Shown: positions 54,249 through 64,000 of the stretch, in pieces
Numbering within the stretch: the stretch's first letter is position 1
Layout: the number at the start of each line of letters is the position of its first letter
NCBI GenBank assembly: GCA_905250075.1
Contig: CAJNOP010000027.1
Span: 372,001 to 436,000, forward strand
Origin: Rotaria sp. Silwood1
Taxonomy: Eukaryota; Rotifera; Eurotatoria; Philodinida; Philodinidae
Direction of reading: 5' to 3'
DNA length: 64,000 nucleotides
Notes under the pieces: generated by a model
Database searches by the model: none
What the model saw: the letters and a program-made list of their open reading frames with translations, nothing else
What the model was told of the DNA's origin: nothing
Made by a program: the position numbers and the translations under genes

Positions 54249-57112
54249 ATGTTTGATAAAACTATTAATGATATGTATGAAAATCAAAATGAATTAGAAG
54301 AGCATTTACATTCGAATTTAAATCAAATAAAACAATCACATCCTATCGAACAGTCAGTATCGACTAGATATACGAATACTAATTCAAATATAAAACGTAC
54401 TCTTTTACTAAGCAAACAATTAACATCATATGCAACAAAACCTCAATCAAAAGTAACTATTTTGGGTACAGATCGAACTACATTTATATGTGCATTGACT
54501 ATGGCTCTAAAGCGATATGTCAGTGAAATTGTTGTATTCGATCAATGTTATAATCGACAGATGAAAACATGCTTTCAAGATGTATGTAAATAATACGAAT
54601 TGATTTTTTTGATATAAAATTTTATTTTCTATTCTATATGAAAGCTTGCTTGTGCTTTACAACTTTGTCCTATTTCTCGTTCAGTCAAACTTATATATAC
54701 ATCTGATATTGCATATACATATCGATCAGATGTTATTCTTATCACAAAAATGCATAATAATAATATAAATATGGATCAACATGAGAAAACATTTTCATTA
54801 AAACAAAAAGCTCAACAATTCATTAATAATCTTCATGGTAATCCATCCATTATTCAACGTCTTCTCATGGCTAGTCCAAATGCTGTATTTTTGATAGTTA
54901 GGTCTTGTATTCATTCGTACCTTCGAATTTGGCTAATTTCATTATCTTATTTTTAGGCGTTTCGCCATATGATTACAATTCATTAGTTGTTAAATCGTTA
55001 GCTGGTAATCATTGTCATGCTCGACAAGTATGTGGATTGAGTTCAGATATTTACAGTCATCGACTACGTTATGCTATAAGCGAATTACTCGATATATCAA
55101 GTAAAAATATAACTGGTTTTACATTGGAAAATCTTGGTAAATCGATAGAACCATATTGGCCTAGTATTACTATAATTGGTCAAAGTCTAAAATTAACTGA
55201 AAATGATAATAAAGCAATAGAAAAAAATTTTATTAATCAACCGATGAGTAATAATGCACCACAAAATAAATATCAATCAATAAAATTAAATACAATTCAA
55301 AATGATGCAACAGTGAAAAAATCTAAGTATTTAATATTATTTGTTTTTCTGTGGATTCAAATTCGAAAATATGAGTTTTTCGCAAATCTGAAACTTTTAG
55401 AAAATACATATGTTAAAAATTCGATAGCTTAATCAAATCTTAAAAGAAACTAAAATCCTTTTAGGGTTTTTATTAGAACACTATTCAAAAAAAGAAGGAT
55501 TGAAATCAGAAAGGAACAGCTGAAGTTTTCTCATTAGCGAATGATTAGGTATGTTTTATATAGATATTTAACCAAGACATTGCCAAGTTCAAATATACAA
55601 AAGTTTCTAAAACAAACTAATAGTCAAAAAAAGACCACTTCTTATCATTCAAAAAAACATGAGCCTATTTTATACATGAATGAAAAAACATCCGTTCGAA
55701 TTCAACAATGGGTTCGTTCAAGTACATTTCTTCAATCAATAAAAACCAATCATAAAATTATTAAACAAGTAAAACATTATCAACAAATTGAATCAAGCAT
55801 TTCGAACAATTCTTCAAATATTATTGAATCACAACAAAATCGCTTTCAACCTATTCAAGATCAAATTATTAAACATTTGAATGGATGGCATTGTCTACAA
55901 ATATTATATCATCGTTCATGTTACTATACTTTAGGCATGAATTTATGTCAAGTCATTCGTTCTTTTATGAGTAATTCACAAGAAATGCTTATTTTATCAA
56001 TTTATATCGAACCATTTCTCAAACAACAATTCACAAATAAAGTAATAAATTAGAAATAAACATAACGAAAATTAAAAAAAAATCGATTGCAGCAAAAGAA
56101 AATATTTTTTTCAAGAGGCAATAAGTGTTTTAAAAACAATGTTTTTAATCATAGTTTTCAGTTTTTGTCAATCGCAACCCACAATAGAAGACCTGGGTCT
56201 TCTATTATGAATAGGAGTTCAGACAAACACAACTTCTCAATAGGAAATAAAACGTAAATACTTTAGTGCGAGTCGTATAAGGGCGATCTCAAGCAAAATC
56301 AAACATATCCATCTTTTCTATAACTTTTGAATAAGTTCTTTTAGGATAGACACGTGTAAAAATATTGGCTCTTTCAATTGATTGTTAGTTAAAAAGTAAT
56401 TAGCAAATATTTCTTTAATCATCTGCAGAAGCATTTAGTTTTTAAAAATGTTACCTGAACTTGGAGTTTTTTAAAACTACAATGTATTAAGAGAAAGTCG
56501 ATGTTCTTTTTTATGCCAAGTCGCTAAAGCTAGTTTTTTTTTTTACTGACAACTGCTCTAAACAATAAGACTGATTCATTTCCTATATCTAGAGTAACTT
56601 AACATATAAAAGTTAACTCTAGGAAAGTTCATTATTTCAAGATGAACGTGTTTTAATTTTAAAAACTCACCTCGTTAACGAATGATTTGATTCATAGATA
56701 GAAAAAAAAAATTCTAATTGTTATTTTATTTCTTATTTGAATTCTTTCTATTTAAAATTCGTATGAAATCGAATGTAATCAATCATATTTAAATTGATCC
56801 AAAAAATTGCAATAAAATAATTATTTTGTCAAAACAATCAGTTCTCATCAAATATCAACATATTCTTTGATTATTTCTTCTTACTTGATATAGATTGAAT
56901 CGGAAAATACTAATCTTTTTGCAAGTATACCTACTCTCATACGTCGTTATGGTATTCATGCTATACTCAATTTTAAATCACAAGTAGAATTGTACAATCA
57001 TGTTCAAAGAACTCTTGAAGAAAATCGAATATTTCGTGATATAATGAATTATCCATTACAAAAAACACTTCTAGTCTACGATATTATCAAAAAAAAGAAA
57101 AAAACTAATTAA
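54249..57112 (+). CDS. Lactate/malate dehydrogenase-like protein, probably non-catalytic
   Basis: Five exons: 54249-54581, 54645-54906, 54957-55326, 55564-56041 and 56894-57112; 553 residues. The LDH fold can be followed: first Rossmann strand KVTILGTDRTTFIC (69-82), acidic end of strand two (EIVVFDQ), strand four (VILIT), SPNAVFLIV, substrate-arginine region SHRLRY (232-237), the active-site segment GFTLENLGKS (252-261), and the C-terminal NLFASIPTLIRRYGI helix region. LDH uses GxGxxG and GEHGDS; here these are GTDRTT and ENLGKS, so the catalytic His is Leu and the cofactor glycines are lost. A 68-residue N-extension and about 160 extra residues before the C-terminal part (mostly exon 4) are unusual. 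The exon 2/3 junction is the least certain. Pseudoenzyme or structural role inferred. Confidence 0.75.
55362..55485 (+). repeat. Dispersed repeat, copy 2
   Basis: This lies mostly in intron 3 of the LDH-like gene and aligns with 38349-38470 over about 120 bp, sharing TCGAAAATA, GATAGCTTAAT and the end TTAGAA-AC. Confidence 0.55.
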
Positions 57113-58872
57113 CTGATATAAAATCAATTAATAAAATATATCCTATTGTTTTGTTTTTTTTTCCTAGTAAAACAAATAAAGGTTTAACAATGAAAATGAA
57201 TTTCGGAAAGAGAAAGAGAAAAAAAAATGATAAGAATCAAAAAAGACAAAGAAAACACGGCACATACACAACAGAAAAACAATTATGATGAAAATAAATC
57301 ATTTGATGTAACAACAACGATAACTAGTTGAATAAAATGATCGTCTTGTTATTTGTGAACAACAATCATGAAACAGAGCTTAGTTAGAAACATCATTGTT
57401 GTAATTTAGAAGAATAATTCCTACGATATGAAGAAAAAAAAACACATTTTAATCGTTTATATCAAATCAATACAATTTAATTTAATGAAAATTTCTTTTA
57501 ACTGACTTACTTGAAAAGACACTGTTAGAGAGGATGACCATCCATCGTGTGAAAAGTGGTATCGTTTTGTAGAGTAACTACTGGTGTATTGAATGATGTA
57601 TAGGATGTTGTACTTTCATCAAACTCTCATGACTGATCGGCTATATGCTAGTCAATGGACATTATAGCAATTGTGGATACTACATATCGGAAATCTTAGT
57701 ATTTTTCTTAGTTTCTGTAATTTTTAGTTTTTATGAAGCTTTGAATTCTTCGATACTCCTTCTTAGGTTATAAGCGACTAATCGTACAACTTTTTCATGA
57801 ATTATATGACCAAGCTCTATCGGTGTACGGATTTTGTTGTTCTTTCAGTTGAAGTGTGACATAGTAAAATTGACTAATGAAAGGTTAATAATTCGGTTCT
57901 TGTATGAACAGAAAAATATGTTCGTTCTGCGATAAATATTCTTCTTATGAAAAAGTTCCTATCTATTTATAATAAGTGCATCATATCCTGTAATTTAATA
58001 TGTATAGGTCTTTCGAATAATAGTAAAAACCTGTTCGCTTTCAGGTTCCTGAAGAGCTGCACGAGAACTGGCAATTTTTTTATTTTCATAAGAGATCGAA
58101 CATATATTGAATTTAATATGACTTCATATTCTAATCACATATAGCTACGCAAAATCTGAATTCGTAACGAATAAACTAAAATAACAACTAATCTTTGTTA
58201 TAGTTCATTTCCGCACCTGTTTAAGAACTGAAGCACATTTTTTTTTGATATTTTCAAAAGATCTAGATAGGTCAAATGATCGGGCATGACGAAATCGTTA
58301 ATAATAAATAGAAACATTTTCATTGTATACCTGATATACTTTTCTGTCCATAGGAATTGAATAATTGACTATTCATTAGCCAACTTAAGTATAACGCACT
58401 TCAATACGGAGGACAACCAATTCATTTACTTACAAAACTTGTCAGAAAAGCCAAAAATAACAGAAGCTAAGAAAAATATTAAAGTTTTCGCTACAAAAAA
58501 AGCTATTGTCAGTATGAATAGATATACACAATTGCATTATCTATAAACAAAACTTTATATTCAGTCATATTACTCACCGTTGTTATAAAGATCCTTTAAC
58601 TCTTACATGGCTTCTTAGAACGTAACAACGCAACATTTTACAAACCATTCGATACACCAATAGTTATTCTACAAAACGATAAAAATGAATTTTCTAATGA
58701 AGAATGGTCATCATATCCGACATGAGCCTCGAATATCTTCTCAATGCATTTAACTCTTGCTTTAAACAAACAATATTAAATATACAAAGCATTTGTTATG
58801 ATTTCGTCCTTTCGAGTTTTTATATGCATTGTTTATGTACTTGATAACAACAGCAAAAAAAAGACATGAAAT
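57113..58872. other. Intergenic between convergent genes
   Basis: 1.76 kb between the LDH-like gene (+) and mitoferrin (-). No gene or element was recognised; the frame at 57947-58144 is unsupported. Part is 3'UTR of both genes. Confidence 0.5.
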
Positions 58873-60300
58873 TCAAAAGCATACAATCAAAACAAAATCA
58901 CATACACAAGCAGTGTGATTAATGCAACATACAAAAAAGAGATGAGGAAAAAAAAAGAGGAGCATAATCTTGTTAGTTGTACAATACGGTGCAAAAAGCA
59001 AAAACAACAATTGTAAAGTGGTTGTATCACTGACCTTCTTGTTAAAAGTTCGACAAATCATAATATTGTTGGTTTTCCGGCAAAAAAATGTTTCTAAAAC
59101 AAAAAAAAGAAAATCATTTCTGGGTTTCTTTCTTTTCCAATGATTAATTTCAATGCTACGTACGAAAAATTCATAACAAGACCAAGCGACGGCCGTACTT
59201 GGCATTTGATAAAGAACACGTGGTGCTAAACCTTTAAAAAAAGCGGCTATACCACCTTGAATATATATCACACGAACAGCGCTTATAAGTCCTCTTGCTT
59301 CTGCAGTTGCAAATACTGTATTTCCATTTGTTGTTGGTGTTATATTTGGAGTTCTTGGTAATGAACATGGTGGTTCACCAGTTGATGCTAAACAACATTC
59401 TTGTGTATTTAATAATGTTTTACAAACATCTAATGGTGTTGTTATGGCTGCAGCTATAGCACCAGCTCCAGCACCTGATATAACATGTGATAATGGATCA
59501 TATGTTCGTGCATAATTCAATTCATCTTGAAATAATTCATAAGCAATAAGATGTACTGAATGAAATGGAATATTCATTGTTAATTGAGTTGTATAACTTC
59601 GATAGAGTACAGATAGACCTTCACGTTGACGAATTTTACGTAAACAATCTATTGCACCAGCATATGGAGATGCATATATTTGAAGACGTTGTTTAATAGC
59701 TAAAATATAATAGATTAATTTTTAGTTTATTAATTAAAATATATATGCATATAGTTTTTACCATCAGCAGGTACCATCAAAGCATCATGAAATAAAGTAG
59801 CAAAACAACCGGCTATTCCATTAGCAAGAGGATTATGACCAGCCTGAGAAGTTCCACTTAATAATATTTTCATTCTTTCATAACAAGAAAAATAAAGTGC
59901 ATGAGCTGGTCCAGCTGCTAAAGCTACAACATGCACACCACGAACCTAGATAAAATAACAATATATAAATTAATCTAGATGTAAAATAGCAAAGAAAAAA
60001 ATTCACCGACAGGTCTGAATATGCCTTCATTAGTCATCATTTCTCGTATAGCATGTGAAATTCCTCGATATTTTGCATGAGGATCAGGATTCATACATTG
60101 CATTCGAGTCTATTAAAATTTAAAGAAAATTTTTTTTGAAAATTATTTTAACTAAATAAAAAAATAATTAAATATACTTTAACAACATCAACGGGATACA
60201 TAATACAATGTTCACCAATACCAGCCAATGCTCCAGCAGCCATATGTATAGCTGGATGCACTGATTCGGGAAGACTTTCATAATCATCAATTGTTGCCAT
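58873..60300 (-). CDS. Mitoferrin, mitochondrial iron carrier (SLC25A28/37)
   Basis: Four exons: about 60011-60300 in two pieces (60178-60300, 60011-60109), 59762-59945 and 58873-59699. Mitoferrin imports iron across the inner mitochondrial membrane for haem and Fe-S synthesis. Three carrier repeats are visible: [20 protein letters not shown], then [17 protein letters not shown] with a degenerate P-A-D signature, then [20 protein letters not shown], and closing [19 protein letters not shown]. These match mitoferrins rather than other SLC25 members. An acidic loop with Pro/Thr lies in the third repeat. The exon 2 donor is non-consensus (GTCGGT) if the frame is to continue. After the last carrier helix the frame runs on for about 85 Phe/Cys-rich codons, which may be 3'UTR or a missed splice. 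Confidence 0.9.
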
Positions 60301-61075
60301 TCTTACTGTTTTTTATTGACTATTGATTGGATTTGGAGTTTAAAAAACTATTTTGGTTATAGATAATATTATTGAAGAATGCAAACGTGAAAGCCTTTTC
60401 ATTATAGATCGAATCTAAAATTAATGAACCAAATAATATGCTATTTCCTCTATCTTACGAGTTTTGTACGTAAAAGAAATAGAGAAACAACAAAAAGATA
60501 CTGTTTTATCTTCAAACTCTGCTTCTAATCATATAGCGAGAGCAAGGTCAAAAAGCAGAATGATGCTTCTTCTTTTTTTTTCACAAGGTAAAGTGCAATG
60601 AAAAAAAAAGGATGAAATCGCGTGCACTAGCATATAGGTAATGAAAAAAGAAAGAGAATGATAATGATGATGCATATTTTTTTTATTCTCTTTCCTTCTG
60701 TGTAGTTCCTGTCTTTTTTTTCATCATGTGAGATGGAATCAAATATCATATTTACCACCAAAAAAAAAGCATATATATTTATACGACAGGTTAATTCATT
60801 TTTGTTCGTTTTCTATTTTTTCTTAACATCTTTTTAATGTGTTTTTTTCTCCACATGTTGATTTTTTCTAATGCCTGTGTATAAATGAGAGTAAATTTCG
60901 AAGTTATAACAACATGAACAAGAACAACAATAAACGACTTTCTGGAAAAAAGAAGAAAAGAACGAGAAAATTTAGCATCTGTAAAAGAAGAGAAAAATAA
61001 TAGACAAATCATCATCGATTTGCTTTTATTTTTTTTTTCTTTCTTGTTTTTGTTTTTATTTTGTTCTTTTATTTT
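60301..61075. other. Spacer between mitoferrin and NAP1
   Basis: 775 bp with long T and A runs; it should contain the mitoferrin promoter and the NAP1 3'UTR. The frame at 60791-61015 is unsupported. Confidence 0.5.
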
Positions 61076-62764
61076 TTATTGCTGCTTGCATTCAGGTTGT
61101 TGACCTGCACCATTGGCACCAGCACCTGAACCTTGTTTACCACCTCGAGATTTCTATTTAGAAACAGAAGTATATGTTATTTCATCTATGAAAATTCATA
61201 AGAAAAATTAAAATAAAATACTCACGCCGCCAGCACCACCTGATGAACCATGTTTACCACCACCATGATGATGTCCACCTCGACCACCTGCATGATGATG
61301 ATGATGATGTCCGTGACCTATATAAAATACATTAATATTTCAAAAAAGAAAATTTTCTTATTTACTTTCATCTTCATCTTCTTCTGGATCTTCATCATCA
61401 TCTTCATCTAAAATAAAACAAACGAAAAAGCTATTAGTACAATCTTTACGGGTTTGACATGTCGAAAAACGATTTAATACATGTTACTAATTACAGACAG
61501 ATTGCTTTTTGGGACATATTTCTTTTTGTGTCCTTTGATTTATGAGTGTCACCCTCCTTTTTGACAGCTTCTGGTTCTCGAAGGCGATGTCAGTGAGTTT
61601 TTGTAGTTTTCTTTTCCTAGGAAACTCTAGTTTACCTAGAGCTGCATTCTAGCACATTTATAACGTTCCTCAGACTTTGTCTATCTGGACCGAACACTTT
61701 TTTTTGAAAATATTTAAGACAATCTGAGAGGTAATATTAAACTTTTCAAAAAGTATTACTATTTTTTGTTAATGAAAGACATACATAAAGATCCTGGTAC
61801 CAAAATCAGAGTCTTGACTATCAAAATCCTGTAAATTTGAGTATATGAGGGAGTTCAAACTTTTATATCTATACTTCAACACTTCTTTTAGATTGTGTTC
61901 CACATAATTTATTAGTTTTGATTTTGCAGTTTTTTTTATCTCAATATTCTTACCTTCATCTTCATCTTCGTCGTCTTCATCGTACTAAAAATAGAAGAAA
62001 TAAAATTTTCTTTCTTAAGTATTTTATTAAACTAGTTATTTTTCTTACATCTCCATCATCTTCATCTCCAGCTTCACCTGTGTAATAAAGTACAGCTTTA
62101 GGTATAATTGAGTCTCGAAGCATATGACCAATTTCAAAATCAGCTGCTAACATGCGCATTTCATCACTATCTTCAAGTTCAGCATCAAGTTCTTCAGGTA
62201 CTAAAAGAAATAAAATATATTTCTTTACAAAAAAAACAAAACAGAAGAAAATTTTTTATTAAATATACCAGTTGGTGGTGTAAAAAAATTAAAAAATGAA
62301 TCTGTTTGTACTTCTTTAGTAACAACACGAATAGTACCACGATTTTTATGTTTTTGTCGTTTTTTAACCATTTTAATAGTTACATTTTTTCCTTTATTCC
62401 ATTGAATTTCACAACCTTTTGATTTAACAATTTCTGGTCCTTCATATGATAATGGTTCATGTTCATCGGGTCCCGTACGAAGTTCATAAGATTTTGTTAA
62501 TATTGTATTTGAAAAATATTCATTTGATGTAAATTCAAATTCAATTGTAAAACCTTTTTGTTGTGGTTCATCTTGCATTGTAATACGTACATCAATAAGA
62601 TGTTTTAAGACAGGTTCATCTTGTTCCTAAATTAGAAAAGAAAAATACAGAACTTTTTACTTTATTCGAATAATGTTTTGTTTACAGTACTTTTATCAGC
62701 TCTGAGAGAACATCTGAATTTTTGAATACTTGTAACCAAAATTCTGGAATACCGACGGCTTTTT
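61076..62764 (-). CDS. Nucleosome assembly protein 1 (NAP1), 3' exons, partial
   Basis: Seven exons: 62691-62764, 62269-62626, 62049-62200, 61954-61984, 61366-61407, 61226-61317 and 61076-61153. NAP1 is the cytosol-to-nucleus chaperone of H2A-H2B. Visible: VGIPEFWLQVFKN, EQDEPVLKHLIDV, FTSNEYFSNTILTKSYE, KGKNVTIKMVKKRQKHKNRG, DSFFNFFTPP, ADFEIGHMLRDSIIPKAVLY, then the acidic tail (Asp/Glu tract). The protein ends ECKQQ, the conserved CaaX-type end of animal NAP1. Between acidic tract and terminus lies an unusual His/Gly-rich exon (61226-61317) and a Gly/Ala stretch. The first phase-1 exon needs an upstream exon; the roughly 150 missing N-terminal residues were not found up to base 64000, so a long intron is inferred. 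Confidence 0.93.
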
Positions 62765-64000
62765 CTAAAGAAAATAATAATAATAAATTAAACTATATGA
62801 TTATTCGTTTTTCTTGTTAGTAGTAGGTGAAAAATCTGTCACAATAATGAGAAATTTCCCTCAACGAAGAGCAATTCTTCAAAACCTTTTCCTACTGTTT
62901 AATTATAATGTAAATTAGCTTTGTCAATTAGATATTGTCTATTTTCCTTATAAGATAACGCTAATGGCCTTAAATCCTGGTGAAACCCTCGAAACACAGT
63001 GGGCAACCATTTGAAAAAAAGAATCAAAATCTTAGTTCGAATTTTAATTTAAATACAAGTTTTTTGTAAAACTAATCATATCTAACGATAGCTTTTATTT
63101 AGATTAAAAGCTCATTCGAGCTTTCTATGGACATTATCATCATTACATTCACATTTGTTTTATATCATGATATATTTAAAGAATGAACGCAAAGAATATT
63201 TGTAGTTACTCAGTTATAATATGATTATTTCCAGGCTTCAGGCAAGATGCAATCGAGTTTCTTTATCTACTCTAGACATAACAAAGTTTTCAAATACTCT
63301 GGATGATCTATCTATGATAAAAAGATACAATTTTATCGGCAACAAGCGTCATCAGAATTTCGCAAATCTTACTAATCATCATCATTCATCGGAGATAGGA
63401 TTAATAATGTATAGGTTTTACTCAACAAATATATAAGAAAATTACAAGTCATTCAGACTCTCTTTGTATGACATGTATAATACATGATACACACGTGTCG
63501 TGAATGAAGTCTTGAGTGAGGATACAAGTATTTTGGAAGTATGGTACTATTATGACAACATGCAATACAATCCAGAAGGATGATACGTGAAAGAACCCAA
63601 AGCTTTCTCTTGAAATTTATGTTGCTTGGGCATTATAGAAAATTTTATGTTATACACCGAAATGAAAATGTGTGAGTTATTTAAACTCAACCATCAACTA
63701 CCAGATCTTTTTGGAACTTTCAACGAGATTCTTCCAGATTTTTCATGGAAGAATGCCGAGTATCTAGATGAACAAAAACAATGTGTTGGGTCATCTTGTA
63801 GTATTTCAGATGTTTTTGTTAGCTAATAACAATTGAGATAAAAGAAAAATAGCGTATATTATTTTTCAAGACATAATAATGATTGTTCGAAACAGTCTAC
63901 TCGTATAAAATTTCATTAATAGTTCAAAAATCGACTTGCAAAATTAAAAATATATGTTTATTTAGTGCATTGGAAAATATTGTATTTGTTAGACAATTCT
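62765..64000. other. Probable first-listed intron of NAP1, nothing else seen
   Basis: 1.2 kb upstream (on the minus strand) of the first recognised NAP1 exon. I found no N-terminal NAP1 exon. Plus-strand frames at 63221-63436 and 63626-63826 have no homology and no linked exons. Confidence 0.45.

Noticed and set aside
63221-63826. Two short plus-strand frames near the right end
   Set aside because: No homology, no linked exons, and they lie in the probable NAP1 intron.

Overview
The window is nuclear DNA of a small invertebrate. It is AT-rich and gene-dense, with mostly 45-80 bp GT-AG introns and single-copy metazoan genes: DHX8, SR factor, TAF12, mitoferrin, NAP1, ZIP transporter and beta-1,3-galactosyltransferase. 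I infer a bdelloid rotifer, perhaps Rotaria-like. The reasons are an unusual histone H2A variant with long tails and no C-terminal SQ motif, splice acceptors lying just upstream of several start codons (compatible with spliced-leader trans-splicing), and the base composition. This assignment is an inference. No tRNA, rRNA, CRISPR or virus was seen.

Layout. 1-16.7 kb is gene-poor: a 900 bp foldback repeat, a two-exon coiled-coil gene (3.7-4.5 kb), a hAT-type MITE with intact 8 bp target duplication (9.1 kb), a telomere-like G-rich patch, a small three-exon candidate gene (9.7-10.2 kb) and a dead mariner transposon (11.7-12.9 kb). 16.7-29.9 kb is dense: ZIP transporter (-), TAF12 (-), seven-exon SR splicing factor (+), unknown 212-aa gene (+) and the eleven-exon RNA helicase DHX8 (-), whose upstream region carries a 142 bp palindrome full of CCAAT boxes. 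32.7-35.7 kb holds a seven-exon glutamine-rich gene (-). 40.5-42.9 kb holds a GT31 glycosyltransferase (+) converging on the H2A variant (-). 45.1-51.8 kb is an eight-exon TPR-SET gene (-) with a second foldback in its largest intron. 52.1-57.1 kb has three plus-strand genes: a small membrane protein, an unknown Ser/His-rich protein and a divergent lactate-dehydrogenase-like protein that has lost its catalytic histidine. 58.9-60.3 kb is mitoferrin (-), and 61.1-62.8 kb is the 3' part of NAP1 (-), whose 5' exons lie beyond the window or in unread sequence.

Functions fall into RNA processing (DHX8, SR factor), transcription and chromatin (TAF12, H2A variant, NAP1, SET protein), metal transport (ZIP, mitoferrin) and glycosylation. 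There is no operon-like pathway cluster. Exon structures were built by hand from splice consensus, phase continuity and family alignment by memory; the total length of every complete model is a whole number of codons. The strongest leads are the H2A variant with its long asparagine/glutamine-rich N-tail, the LDH-like pseudoenzyme, the CCAAT palindrome upstream of DHX8, the candidate poison exon in the SR gene and the two foldback elements.
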